DNA of 34,491 bases from Rhodoluna sp. (lineage in GTDB: Bacteria; Actinomycetota; Actinomycetes; Actinomycetales; Microbacteriaceae), in contig JAEMTJ010000005.1 in NCBI GenBank assembly GCA_016462375.1, positions 4,529-39,019 of the forward strand. The letters are read 5' to 3'. Under the pieces are notes generated by a model. It saw nothing but the letters and a program-made list of their open reading frames with translations. It was not told the origin of the DNA and searched no databases. Of this stretch, positions 1 through 8,520 are shown in pieces (the first letter of the stretch is position 1; every line of letters begins with the position of its first letter). Made by a program: the position numbers and the translations under genes.

Positions 1-450
1 ACTCGTAACGTTCTAGGTATTCATGCTCCGATGGCAACCGCTGTTGCCGATGTTGCAGGCGCCCGACGCGATTACATGGATGAATCCGGTGGTCGCTACG
101 TTCACGTAATTGCAGATGGTGGCTTAGGTTCTTCTGGAGATATTGTTAAGGCAATTGCATGTGGTGCAGATGCTGTGATGCTTGGTTCAGTTTTGGCTAG
201 AGCTAACGAAGCACCTGGTTCAGGCTGGCACTGGGGAGCGGAAGCTTACAACCCAGAACTTCCTAGAGGAGAAAGAGTAAACGTTGGAAATGTTGGGTCA
301 CTAGAACAAATCTTGCAAGGTCCTTCATCGGCTGCTGATGGCAGAACTAATCTGATGGGTGCACTAAGACGTGCAATGGCGACTACTGGATACTCAGATC
401 TAAAAGAGTTCCAAAGAGTTGACACTGTTGTTGCACCATACAATTCCTAA
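1..450 (+). CDS. guaB3: GuaB3-family IMP dehydrogenase-related protein (3' part)
   Basis: The open frame runs in from the left edge, so this is the C-terminal ~149 residues of a TIM-barrel IMPDH/GMP-reductase family protein. It carries the phosphate-binding core (IADGGLGSSGDIVKAIACGA, then VMLGSVLARANEAPGSG) and the actinobacterial GuaB3 tail ending in VDTVVAPYNS. The first codons (TRNVLGIHAPM) are in frame and belong to the protein. GuaB3 proteins are IMPDH paralogues lacking a CBS pair. A cyanobacterial member has been reported as a GMP reductase, so the reaction here (IMP oxidation or GMP reduction) is not settled. It lies just upstream of SURF1, DUF3817 and guaA, which fits purine nucleotide metabolism. 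Family assignment is firm; the exact reaction is inference. Confidence 0.9.
   Translation, partial: TRNVLGIHAPMATAVADVAGARRDYMDESGGRYVHVIADGGLGSSGDIVKAIACGADAVMLGSVLARANEAPGSGWHWGAEAYNPELPRGERVNVGNVGSLEQILQGPSSAADGRTNLMGALRRAMATTGYSDLKEFQRVDTVVAPYNS
439..444 (+). promoter_or_regulatory. Candidate -10 element for the SURF1 gene
   Basis: The hexamer TACAAT fits the actinobacterial TANNNT -10 pattern. It ends 9 nt before the ATG at 454, so transcription would begin 2–3 nt from the start codon. No Shine-Dalgarno sequence precedes that ATG. The element overlaps the last codons of guaB3. No convincing -35 was identified, so this is inference. Confidence 0.3.
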
Positions 451-453
451 CCC

Positions 454-1245
454 ATGCTAAAACTTGCTCTAACTTTCAAGTGGCTCGGAGCGCTCTTAAT
501 GTGCCTTTTGCTGGCTGGAATTTTTGCAGCACTGGCCCAATGGCAGGTAACCAGATCTGTATTGCCTAATTCTGATAACGCTGGTTGGGACATTGTTCAA
601 ACAGAACCAATCGAAAATATTGCTCAACCGGGTCAAAGCAATACCTTCAACGAAATCAGCAAAGCCGGTAAGAAGAAAGTTCTCACTGAGGTAACGACCA
701 ATCTAACCGTCAACGCTCAGGCAGCCGTCTTGGTCGCTAACCGTATTCAACTAGACGGCACTGAGGGTTACTGGCTAGTAATGCCGGCAACAACGCAGAG
801 CGGAAGACTCTATGTTGCTGTTGGTTTTATCGCTGAGCAATCTCCAGCAAAGGTAGTTCTCGCTGAGGCGAGAAAGCTAATTCTGCCCATGGCACTACTC
901 ACCGTCCAAGGTCGATATATCCCGAACGAAGCTCCTCAGCAACAGCTAGATGTAGACACCCTTAGCACTCTCTCGATAGCCCAGCTGCTGAATCTTCCGG
1001 GGCTCAGCCAAGGCGTTGAGTCAAATACCTATAGCGGAGCATTGGCGCTGACGCATAAGAACCAGTTCAGCTCGATCCCTAATCTTGAGACAATCACTAT
1101 TGGTCTTGCCAAATCAGAGTCTGAGTTGAATTGGCTTAGTGCCTTTTATGCAATCGAATGGACCGTCTTTGCGCTTTTTGCACTATTTATCTGGTGGCGT
1201 TTACTGTCCGATGCATACCTGAAGCAGCAGAGTAAAATAGGGTAA
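454..1245 (+). CDS. SURF1-family cytochrome oxidase assembly protein
   Basis: This 263-residue protein has the SURF1 layout: an N-terminal membrane helix (about residues 8–29) followed by the QWQVTRS motif, an extracytoplasmic middle domain of roughly 190 residues, and a C-terminal helix (about 230–250, FYAIEWTVFALFALFIWWR). SURF1/Shy1 proteins assist assembly of haem-copper cytochrome c oxidase at the membrane. The extracellular loop is poorly conserved, as usual in the family. The ATG follows the guaB3 stop by 3 nt. The stop overlaps the next start by 1 nt (TAATG), which suggests coupling to the DUF3817 gene. Family assignment rests on the two-helix architecture and terminal motifs and is fairly secure. 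No oxidase genes are in view. Confidence 0.85.
   Translation: MLKLALTFKWLGALLMCLLLAGIFAALAQWQVTRSVLPNSDNAGWDIVQTEPIENIAQPGQSNTFNEISKAGKKKVLTEVTTNLTVNAQAAVLVANRIQLDGTEGYWLVMPATTQSGRLYVAVGFIAEQSPAKVVLAEARKLILPMALLTVQGRYIPNEAPQQQLDVDTLSTLSIAQLLNLPGLSQGVESNTYSGALALTHKNQFSSIPNLETITIGLAKSESELNWLSAFYAIEWTVFALFALFIWWRLLSDAYLKQQSKIG
1233..1238 (+). promoter_or_regulatory. Candidate leaderless -10 element for the DUF3817 gene
   Basis: TAAAAT is followed by exactly 6 nt and then the ATG at 1245. This is the TANNNT-N6-RTG spacing typical of actinobacterial leaderless transcripts. The same hexamer and spacing precede purN at 9773. The element lies in the last codons of the SURF1 gene. Confidence 0.4.
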
Positions 1246-1664
1246 TGACCTCCCCAACTGAAGCCCAATCTGCTCTGTCTTTCTACCGAGTGACCTCAGT
1301 CACCACCGGGGTCTTTCTCTTGCTTGTGGTTGCTGAAATGATCCTCAAATATGCCTTCGGCCAAACCATCTGGTCTGGCGGATCAGTCGGGTTCCTCGGG
1401 TTAGTGCCAAATGCTGTCGACGACACTGGACTCCCTGAATCTGGAACAGACATCTCAAAGACCTTGCTTCAGATTCATGGACTGCTCTATGTTGTGTATC
1501 TGCTTGCAGATTTCAGAATCTGGAGACTGGCGGAACTGAAGTTCAAAGACTTTGTTGTGATCGCGATGGGTGGAATCGTTCCATTGAGCTCATTCTTTAT
1601 CGAGCGTAGCTATAACAAGAAACTTGAAGTTATCTTTGCTGAAAAGGCAGGTAAGCAAAATTAG
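1245..1664 (+). CDS. DUF3817 integral membrane protein
   Basis: The 139-residue protein has about three hydrophobic segments (near residues 17–37, 75–92 and 102–118). It shows the DUF3817 hallmarks: RVTSVTTGVFLLLVVAEM near the N-terminus, the central IHGLLYVVYLLADFRIW, and GGIVPLSSFFIER near the end. The family is widespread in Actinobacteria and has no established biochemical role. Its start overlaps the SURF1 stop by 1 nt and its stop overlaps the proposed guaA start, so it sits inside a tightly packed transcription unit. The short acidic loop between helices 1 and 2 (NAVDDTGLPESG) probably faces outward, but topology was judged by eye only. Confidence 0.8.
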   Translation: MTSPTEAQSALSFYRVTSVTTGVFLLLVVAEMILKYAFGQTIWSGGSVGFLGLVPNAVDDTGLPESGTDISKTLLQIHGLLYVVYLLADFRIWRLAELKFKDFVVIAMGGIVPLSSFFIERSYNKKLEVIFAEKAGKQN

Positions 1665-3228
1665 TGAAGTTGCTAGCCGTCCAGTTTTAGTCGTTGACTT
1701 TGGTGCGCAGTATGCGCAGCTAATAGCCAGACGTGTTCGCGAGGCTGGTGTTTATAGCGAGATTGTGCATCACAATGTTTCTGCTTCAGAAGTAACTGCC
1801 AAGAACCCGCTAGCCATTATTCTTTCTGGTGGTCCATCAAGTGTCTATGAGCCTGGCTCACCACAACTAGATAAAGGCATTTTGGAGCTAGGGGTTCCAG
1901 TGCTCGGTATTTGCTATGGTTTTCAAGTTTTAGCTCAAGCGCTCGGTGGTCGCGTTGATAAGACGGGGCTTAGAGAGTATGGAGCGACAGAGCTAACTGT
2001 TACCGCTGCCGGTGAAATTCTTGCAGGACAAGCGGCTAATCAGATTTGTTGGATGAGCCACGGCGATCAGGTTATGGTTGCCCCTGATGGTTTTGAAGTT
2101 TTAGCTAGCACTGCAACAACACCGGTTGCCGCCTTTGCTAGCAGTGAGAAGAAGATTTACGGTGTGCAGTGGCATCCAGAAGTCAAGCACTCACAATTTG
2201 GTCAGAATGTTCTAGAGAATTTCCTACACAGTGCTGCAGGTATCTCCGCTGACTGGAACAGTGGCAATGTTATTGCCGACCAGGTTGCCAAGATCAAGGC
2301 TCAGGTTGGTAGTGACAGGGTTATCTGTGGTTTATCCGGTGGTGTCGACTCTGCTGTTGCAGCAGCTCTTGTTCACAAAGCTGTTGGTGACCAGCTGGTT
2401 TGTATTTTCGTGAATCATGGCTTGATGCGTTCAGGTGAAGTTGAGCAGGTAGAGCGTGACTACGTTGCAGCTACCGGTATTCGTTTAGTAACTGTTGATG
2501 CAGAAGAGAAGTTTTTAGCTGCTCTTGCCGGTGTTACCGATCCTGAAACCAAGCGAAAGATTATCGGACGAGAATTTATCCGTTCCTTTGAAGATGCTCA
2601 GGCTCAATTGATTGCAGAGTCACAGGCGGATAACCGCCCAATAAAGTTCCTTGTTCAGGGAACCCTGTATCCAGATGTTGTTGAATCTGGTGGTGGTGTC
2701 ACCGCAGGTATCAAGAGTCACCACAACGTGGGCGGATTGCCTGATGACCTTCAGTTTGAACTTGTTGAGCCACTTAGAACCCTATTCAAAGATGAGGTTA
2801 GAGCTATTGGTAAAGAGCTAGGGCTGCCTCATGAAATCGTTGGCAGACAGCCATTCCCAGGTCCTGGTCTTGGTATTCGTATTGTTGGTGAAGTAACTAA
2901 AGAACGCCTTGATCTGCTTCGTCAAGCTGATGCCATCGTTAGAGAAGAGCTAACTGCAGCTGGTTTAGATGGTGAAATCTGGCAGTGTCCAGTAGTGCTG
3001 CTAGCTGATGTCAGATCAGTTGGTGTGCAGGGTGATGGTAGAAGCTATGGTCACCCAATTGTGCTTAGACCGGTTTCTAGTGAAGACGCCATGACTGCTG
3101 ACTGGTCTAGATTGCCTTATGACCTACTGGCTAAAATCTCTAATCGAATAACCAATGAAGTATCTGGTGTAAACAGAGTGGTGCTAGATGTCACTAGCAA
3201 GCCACCTGGCACCATCGAGTGGGAATAA
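1660..3228 (+). CDS. guaA: GMP synthase (glutamine-hydrolysing)
   Basis: Converts XMP, ATP and glutamine to GMP. An N-terminal class I amidotransferase carries Cys85 in GICYGFQ and His172/Glu174 in VQWHPEV. The ATP-pyrophosphatase P-loop LSGGVDSAV is at 225–233, and the dimerisation domain ends with the typical KPPGTIEWE. No ATG or GTG start exists near the N-terminus. ATT at 1660 is preferred: it gives a normal-length MSEVASRPVLVVDFG start, follows an AGGT element by 8 nt, and overlaps the DUF3817 stop (ATTAG). The alternatives TTG at 1636 and 1624 would add 8 or 12 residues and lack a good ribosome site. The function is certain; the start codon is not. Confidence 0.95.
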   Translation: MSEVASRPVLVVDFGAQYAQLIARRVREAGVYSEIVHHNVSASEVTAKNPLAIILSGGPSSVYEPGSPQLDKGILELGVPVLGICYGFQVLAQALGGRVDKTGLREYGATELTVTAAGEILAGQAANQICWMSHGDQVMVAPDGFEVLASTATTPVAAFASSEKKIYGVQWHPEVKHSQFGQNVLENFLHSAAGISADWNSGNVIADQVAKIKAQVGSDRVICGLSGGVDSAVAAALVHKAVGDQLVCIFVNHGLMRSGEVEQVERDYVAATGIRLVTVDAEEKFLAALAGVTDPETKRKIIGREFIRSFEDAQAQLIAESQADNRPIKFLVQGTLYPDVVESGGGVTAGIKSHHNVGGLPDDLQFELVEPLRTLFKDEVRAIGKELGLPHEIVGRQPFPGPGLGIRIVGEVTKERLDLLRQADAIVREELTAAGLDGEIWQCPVVLLADVRSVGVQGDGRSYGHPIVLRPVSSEDAMTADWSRLPYDLLAKISNRITNEVSGVNRVVLDVTSKPPGTIEWE

Positions 3229-3235
3229 CACTTTC

Positions 3236-4090
3236 ATGAGCTCACCTTTGGTTATAGCTCATCGAGGTGCAAGTGCATATCGACCGGAGAACACTTTAGA
3301 AGCATTTGAACTGGGTCTTGCCCAAGGTGCTGATGGGATTGAGTTCGATCTAGTCACAACCAAAGACCAAGAACTCATCATCAGACACGAAAACACTCTC
3401 AGTGGGACAACCAATGTCAAGGACCTTTCATCATTTCAGACACTGAAAAGAGACGGACAAAGCAACCTACCCACCGATTGGTTTTCAGAAGATTTCACCC
3501 TTGCTGAAATTAAGCAACTCAGGGCAATTGAGAGACTCCCAGAGCTTCGACCTGGCAGTTCAAAATTCGATGGTCAGTTTGAGATACCGACATTCAAAGA
3601 ATTACTAACTAAAGATTTCATCACAGACAAGCTATTAGTAGTGGAGTTAAAAAGCGGTAGTCATCTCGATCAAGTCTCGCAAAGCATCGGTGCTTTGGCA
3701 GCGAAAGAAATTCGCTCAGGAGAGCCTAAATGTGAGCTAATTATTGAGTCTTTTGATTTAGAAGTATTGCTCGATGCCAAAGAGCAACTAGAGGGCTTTG
3801 AAGCAAGCTATCTTTACGCGTTAGAAGGAACATCGCTTGAGCATCTTGACCTGTATTACCTAGCTGAAAACTTTGAGGGACTGACAATCTCGCTAGAGAT
3901 GCTCTTCAGTGAGGATTGGGTGGGATTTTGCCACGAGGCAGGGCTTCAGGTTTGGGCATACACAGCCAGAGCAGAGGATGCTGAAACTTCCATCGATGAG
4001 TATTACGAGAGAATCATCGAAACCGGTGTTGATGCCATTTTTGCCGACCACCCAGACCTGCTTCGGCGTGTGCTGGCCGACCGAGGCTGA
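3236..4090 (+). CDS. Glycerophosphodiester phosphodiesterase
   Basis: A 284-residue GDPD-family TIM barrel that hydrolyses glycerophosphodiesters to sn-glycerol 3-phosphate and an alcohol. Metal and catalytic residues are visible: His9-Arg10 in IAHRGAS, Glu18 in the PENT motif, Glu36 and Asp38 in GIEFDL, and His51 in IIRHENT. The C-terminal part shows the expected VWAYTA and GVDAIFADHPD strands. No signal peptide is seen, so it is probably cytoplasmic. The frame stays open upstream to 3188, but ATG 3236 lies 7 nt after guaA and matches where the family begins, so the longer form is rejected. The lipid-turnover role is taken from the family. Confidence 0.88.
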   Translation: MSSPLVIAHRGASAYRPENTLEAFELGLAQGADGIEFDLVTTKDQELIIRHENTLSGTTNVKDLSSFQTLKRDGQSNLPTDWFSEDFTLAEIKQLRAIERLPELRPGSSKFDGQFEIPTFKELLTKDFITDKLLVVELKSGSHLDQVSQSIGALAAKEIRSGEPKCELIIESFDLEVLLDAKEQLEGFEASYLYALEGTSLEHLDLYYLAENFEGLTISLEMLFSEDWVGFCHEAGLQVWAYTARAEDAETSIDEYYERIIETGVDAIFADHPDLLRRVLADRG

Positions 4091-4108
4091 ACTGTCCCCA
4101 GTGCAACC

Positions 4109-4114
4109 TAAGAT
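4109..4114 (+). promoter_or_regulatory. Candidate -10 element for pcrA
   Basis: TAAGAT fits TANNNT and ends 9 nt before the pcrA ATG at 4124, the same spacing as the element before the SURF1 gene. The ATG has no Shine-Dalgarno sequence. The -35 region is unclear. Confidence 0.3.
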
Positions 4115-4123
4115 TGCTTAGTT

Positions 4124-6403
4124 ATGACCTACTTAGAACCCACTAACTCAGAGAACCTGCTTGACGGACTAAACCCTCAGCAGCGTGAAGCTGTCCTCTA
4201 CAGAGGGCCAGCTCTTCTCATTGTTGCTGGTGCCGGTTCTGGTAAGACCAGGGTGCTAACCCACAGAATTGCTCATTTGCTTGGGAATAAAGAGGCATGG
4301 CCTTCCCAGATCTTGGCCATTACCTTCACCAATAAGGCGGCTAACGAGATGCGTGAACGTATCAAGCATCTAGTTGGTGACCCAGAGGGCATGTGGATTA
4401 GGACTTTTCACTCTGCTTGTTTACAAATCCTTCGTAGAGAAGCAGAACGACTGGGCCACAACTCAAACTTCACTGTCTATGACACCGGAGACACCCGAGC
4501 ACTAATCAAAAGGCTTATCAAAGCCGGTGGCTATGACATCGACAGTCTAAAACCTCAGGTAGTTGCGGCAGTCATCAGCAAAGCAAAGAACGAACTACAA
4601 ACAGCAGAAGACTTCGCTACCAACGTTGATACAAAGAACCCAAAGTCTTCAGCTATAGCTGAAGTCTTTACTGCCTATGAACATGAGAAGAAGCGCAACA
4701 ACGCTTTTGACTTTGATGACCTAATTGGCGAGACAGTCTTCTTACTTCGTGCCTTTCCTGAAGTGGCAGCTAACTACCAACGCAAGTTCAGACACATCCT
4801 GGTTGATGAATATCAGGACACTAACCACGCTCAATACTCTCTGATTAGAGAACTCACCAAACCAATCCATTCAGCACATGCCATCCCAGATCCTAAGACA
4901 GGTGAACTATTAGGTCCGGCATCGCTTACCGTAGTTGGTGACAGCGACCAATCCATCTATGCTTTCCGCGGAGCAGATATCAGAAACATCTCTGAGTTCA
5001 GCAAAGATTTTAGTGGTGCTCAGACCATCCTCTTGGAACAGAACTACCGCTCAACTCAGAGCATTCTCTCTGCAGCTAACGCCGTGATTGCCAAGAACTT
5101 TGATCGACCTGACAAGAACCTATGGACTGATGCAGGTTCGGGTGAACAAATTATTCAATTCACTGCTATCGATGAACGTCATGAAGCAGGTTTTATCGTT
5201 GACCAGGTCCAGGAGCATCATGGAGCAGGTGTTGCCTATAGTCAGATGGCGATCTTGTATCGGACTAACGCACTTACTCCAAGCATCGAAGCAGAACTCA
5301 AATCGCAACGAGTGCCCTATGTGGTTATCGGTGGCTTGAAATTCTATGAGCGTAAAGAAATCAAAGATGCGCTAGCCTATCTAACTGCCATTTCTAATGG
5401 TAGAGACGATGAAGCGGTTCGAAGAGTTCTGAATGAACCAGGCCGTGGCATCGGGGACAAAACAGAACTCAAGATTGCTCAACTTGCTCGAACGAACCAA
5501 ATCAGTTTTAGGGAAGCCCTCGGTTATTCACATGATTTGAGTGTTGGGCCAAAACTCACTGAAGCTATCGCTAAATTCTCAAAATTACTAACCGAGCTAG
5601 AAGCGATGGCTCAGACGGCAAAGATCAGCGATGTTCTTATCGAAGCTCTGGTCCGATCCGGTTACCGATACAACCTGGAGATGAGTAGAGATCCTCAGGA
5701 TGAGGCAAGAGTTGAAAACCTTGATGCTCTGGTTGGCCAGGTCATTGAGTATCAGTTACGCAATCAGGAAGCTACCCTTGCCGACTACCTTGCTGAAATC
5801 ACTCTGGCTGCGGCCGCTGATGAAATTGATGATGGTTCAGGACAGGTTTCTCTGATGACCCTGCACACAGCTAAGGGTTTGGAATACCCAGTGGTGTTTA
5901 TCGCAGGACTTGAGCAGGGGACCTTGCCACATATGCGTTCCTTCGAGGAAGTTGGTGGCTTGGCCGAAGAGAGACGTTTGTTCTATGTCGGTATCACCAG
6001 AGCAATGAAGCAGTTGTATTTGACCTTGGCTTTGCAAAGAACTCTGTTTGGTCAAATGAATTCCACTATGCCTTCGAACTTCTTGCAAGATATCCCAACT
6101 GAGTTGGTTGATCAACGAGGCGCAGAGCGAGAGAAACCGATGTATCAAGCTCGTGCAGTTGGTTCAGGTAGCTATGACCGAGCACCACGGGAGAAGAAGG
6201 TTTGGAATAACGCAATCACTCAGGTCAGGAATAACGAGGGGCTGGTGTTGGCAGTTGGCGATAAGGTCAAGCACGATGACTTTGGTCTTGGAACGGTTAT
6301 TGCCACCACAGGCGAGGGTGCTCGCCAGACAGCTGAGATACGCTTTGAACAGGTTGGAACTAAGCGTTTGATGGTGCGAGTGGCACCCATCGAGAGGCTC
6401 TAA
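4124..6403 (+). CDS. pcrA: ATP-dependent 3'-5' DNA helicase PcrA/UvrD1
   Basis: This 759-residue superfamily 1A helicase works in nucleotide-excision repair and removes replication or transcription blocks. Motifs appear in order: Q motif LNPQQREAV (Gln20), Walker A AGAGSGKT (35–42), ITFTNKAANEM, motif II VDEYQDT (227–233), VVGDSDQSIYAFRGAD, EQNYRS, MTLHTAKGLEYPVVFI and ERRLFYVGITRA. The C-terminal ~50 residues (VGDKVKHDDFGLGTVI onwards) form the Tudor-like domain that in PcrA/UvrD binds RNA polymerase. Length and tail fit actinobacterial UvrD1/PcrA rather than Rep. Its place immediately before sucC matches uvrD1 in Mycobacterium. It appears intact and canonical. Confidence 0.95.
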   Translation: MTYLEPTNSENLLDGLNPQQREAVLYRGPALLIVAGAGSGKTRVLTHRIAHLLGNKEAWPSQILAITFTNKAANEMRERIKHLVGDPEGMWIRTFHSACLQILRREAERLGHNSNFTVYDTGDTRALIKRLIKAGGYDIDSLKPQVVAAVISKAKNELQTAEDFATNVDTKNPKSSAIAEVFTAYEHEKKRNNAFDFDDLIGETVFLLRAFPEVAANYQRKFRHILVDEYQDTNHAQYSLIRELTKPIHSAHAIPDPKTGELLGPASLTVVGDSDQSIYAFRGADIRNISEFSKDFSGAQTILLEQNYRSTQSILSAANAVIAKNFDRPDKNLWTDAGSGEQIIQFTAIDERHEAGFIVDQVQEHHGAGVAYSQMAILYRTNALTPSIEAELKSQRVPYVVIGGLKFYERKEIKDALAYLTAISNGRDDEAVRRVLNEPGRGIGDKTELKIAQLARTNQISFREALGYSHDLSVGPKLTEAIAKFSKLLTELEAMAQTAKISDVLIEALVRSGYRYNLEMSRDPQDEARVENLDALVGQVIEYQLRNQEATLADYLAEITLAAAADEIDDGSGQVSLMTLHTAKGLEYPVVFIAGLEQGTLPHMRSFEEVGGLAEERRLFYVGITRAMKQLYLTLALQRTLFGQMNSTMPSNFLQDIPTELVDQRGAEREKPMYQARAVGSGSYDRAPREKKVWNNAITQVRNNEGLVLAVGDKVKHDDFGLGTVIATTGEGARQTAEIRFEQVGTKRLMVRVAPIERL

Positions 6404-6414
6404 ACTTACATACA

Positions 6415-6440
6415 GGTGCACGTTCTAGTGCCCATTTTTT
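6415..6440 (+). terminator. Probable rho-independent terminator after pcrA, or sucC leader attenuator
   Basis: GG-T-GCAC (6415–6421) pairs with GTGCCC (6428–6433) around a 6-nt loop with one bulged T. An A and six Ts follow. It lies 12 nt after the pcrA stop but only 17 nt before the sucC start, so it could instead act in the sucC leader. The stem is short, hence moderate confidence. Confidence 0.5.
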
Positions 6441-6456
6441 CTGATTGGAATCATAA

Positions 6457-7614
6457 GTGGATTTATTTGAATACCAAGCCCGCGACCTTTTTGAAGCCTA
6501 TGGCGTCCCGGTCCTACAAGGCATTGTTGCTGATACTCCAGAAGAAGTTGAAGCAGCCGCTGCCAAGATTGGTGGGACCGTTGTGGTTAAGGCTCAGGTC
6601 AAAGCTGGCGGTCGTGGCAAAGCTGGAGGAGTAAAGGTGGCGCACACTCCTGCTGATGCTAAAGCTGTCTCGGTTGACATTCTTAATCTAACCATCAAGG
6701 GTCACAGGGTGAACCGTGTGATGGTTGCCCAAGGTGCAGCTATCGATAAGGAGTATTACTTCTCAGTTCTGCTAGATAGAAGCAACAGAACTTTCCTATC
6801 GCTTTGCAGCGTTGAAGGTGGAATGGAAATTGAACAGCTTGCTGAGGAGCGTCCAGATGCGCTAGCCAAGATTGCTATCGATGCCATCTCTGGCATCGAC
6901 TTGGCTAAGGCTTTAGAGATTGCTAAGGCTGGTGGCTTTGATGATGAGATTGCTCAGAAGGTCGCTCCAGTATTTGTCAAGCTCTATGAAGTTTTTGTCA
7001 AAGAAGATGCAACTTTGGTTGAGGTTAACCCCCTTATCTTGAGTAAGGATGGCGACATCATTACTCTTGATGGAAAAGTCAGTTTTGATGACAATGCTGA
7101 GTTCAGACACCAGCGTGAAAACTTAGAACGCGATCAGCTAGACCCCCTTGAGGCTAAGGCTAAAGAGTCAGATTTGAACTATGTGAAGCTTGACGGTTCA
7201 GTTGGCATCATCGGTAACGGTGCCGGTTTGGTTATGTCAACCCTCGATGTTGTCGCCTACGCAGGTGAGCGTCACGGTGGAGTAAAGCCAGCTAACTTCT
7301 TAGATATCGGTGGTGGAGCTTCTGCTGAAGTTATGGCGGCTGGCCTCGACGTTATTCTCGGTGACCCTCAGGTGAAGAGCGTTTTCGTAAACGTCTTCGG
7401 TGGAATTACTGCCTGTGACGCTGTTGCTAACGGAATTGTCGGTGCGCTTGACAAGCTTGGTGCATCCGCTTCCAAGCCACTCGTTGTTCGCCTAGACGGC
7501 AACAACGTTGTTGAAGGTAGGAAGATCTTGGCTCACGCCAACCACCCGCTGGTCACAGTTGTTGACACCATGGACGAAGCGGCTGACAAAGCTGCTGAAC
7601 TTGCAAACCGCTAA
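6457..7614 (+). CDS. sucC: Succinyl-CoA ligase (ADP-forming) beta subunit
   Basis: The beta subunit of the TCA-cycle enzyme that makes succinate and ATP/GTP from succinyl-CoA. The 385-residue length is normal. The N-terminal ATP-grasp fold is recognisable from MDLFEYQARDLFEAYGVPV, VKAQVKAGGRGKAGGVK and the metal-binding region EVNPLILSKDG. The C-terminal CoA-ligase domain shows GNGAGLVMSTLD, NFLDIGGGAS and VFVNVFGGITACD. The start is GTG with only a weak GGAA element 10 nt upstream. It precedes sucD by 15 nt as an operon. Nucleotide specificity cannot be read from the sequence by eye. Confidence 0.96.
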   Translation: MDLFEYQARDLFEAYGVPVLQGIVADTPEEVEAAAAKIGGTVVVKAQVKAGGRGKAGGVKVAHTPADAKAVSVDILNLTIKGHRVNRVMVAQGAAIDKEYYFSVLLDRSNRTFLSLCSVEGGMEIEQLAEERPDALAKIAIDAISGIDLAKALEIAKAGGFDDEIAQKVAPVFVKLYEVFVKEDATLVEVNPLILSKDGDIITLDGKVSFDDNAEFRHQRENLERDQLDPLEAKAKESDLNYVKLDGSVGIIGNGAGLVMSTLDVVAYAGERHGGVKPANFLDIGGGASAEVMAAGLDVILGDPQVKSVFVNVFGGITACDAVANGIVGALDKLGASASKPLVVRLDGNNVVEGRKILAHANHPLVTVVDTMDEAADKAAELANR

Positions 7615-7629
7615 AGAGAGATTTAAGTA

Positions 7630-8517
7630 ATGTCAATTTTCCTAGATAAAAACAGCAAGATCATTGTTCAGGGTATGACTGGCTCTGAAGGTATGAAGCA
7701 CACCAGGCGCATGCTCGCTGGTGGTTCAAACATCGTTGGTGGTGTGAACCCTCGTAAGGCAGGGGAAACCGTTGATGTTGATGGCACCTCACTTCCAGTT
7801 TTTGGTTCTGTTGCTGATGCAATCGCTGCTACGGGTGCAAATGTTTCCGTAATCTTTGTTCCACCTGCTTTTGCGAAATCTGCAGTTGTTGAGGCTATTG
7901 ATGCAGAGATCGGATTAGCTGTTGTTATCACCGAAGGCATTCCAGTTCACGACAGTGCATCATTCTGGGCATACAGCAACTCAAAGGGCAACATGACCAG
8001 AATCATCGGTCCTAACTGTCCAGGTATCATCAGCCCAGGAAAATCTAACGCTGGCATTACTCCCTGGACTATTTCAGGTGCTGGTCCTATTGGTTTGGTT
8101 TCTAAGTCAGGTACTTTGACCTACCAAATGATGTTTGAGCTTCGTGAAATTGGTATCTCAACAGCAATTGGTATCGGTGGCGACCCAATCGTTGGAACCA
8201 CTCACATTGATGCACTTGCTGCTTTTGAAGCAGATCCAGAGACCAAGGCAATCGTTCTCATCGGTGAAATCGGTGGTGACTCTGAAGAGAAGGCTGCTGC
8301 ATACATCAAGGACAACGTAACTAAGCCTGTGGTTGCCTACGTTGCTGGCTTTACTGCTCCTGAGGGCAAGACCATGGGGCATGCTGGTGCGATTGTGTCA
8401 GGTTCTGCGGGAACTGCTCAGGCTAAGAAAGAAGCTTTTGAGGCAGTTGGCGTAAAGGTGGGCAAAACACCTAGCGAGACTGCAGCCCTAATGCGCGGTG
8501 TTATCGCTAGCCTGTAA
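7630..8517 (+). CDS. sucD: Succinyl-CoA ligase alpha subunit
   Basis: The 295-residue partner of SucC. It binds CoA in its N-terminal Rossmann domain (IVQGMTGSEGMKHTRRML) and carries the phosphorylated histidine, His251 in MGHAGAIVSG. Other family landmarks are GPNCPGIISPGKSN and LIGEIGGDSEE. ATG follows sucC by 15 nt with a GAGAG-type ribosome site. The start of the next gene follows its stop by 3 nt. Everything expected for a functional alpha subunit is present. Confidence 0.96.
   Translation: MSIFLDKNSKIIVQGMTGSEGMKHTRRMLAGGSNIVGGVNPRKAGETVDVDGTSLPVFGSVADAIAATGANVSVIFVPPAFAKSAVVEAIDAEIGLAVVITEGIPVHDSASFWAYSNSKGNMTRIIGPNCPGIISPGKSNAGITPWTISGAGPIGLVSKSGTLTYQMMFELREIGISTAIGIGGDPIVGTTHIDALAAFEADPETKAIVLIGEIGGDSEEKAAAYIKDNVTKPVVAYVAGFTAPEGKTMGHAGAIVSGSAGTAQAKKEAFEAVGVKVGKTPSETAALMRGVIASL
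8508..8513 (+). promoter_or_regulatory. Candidate leaderless -10 element for the PerM-like gene
   Basis: TAGCCT fits TANNNT and is followed by 7 nt and the ATG at 8521, with no ribosome site between. It lies in the final codons of sucD. This is a weak call made by analogy with 1233–1238 and 9761–9766. Confidence 0.25.
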
Positions 8518-8520
8518 TTC

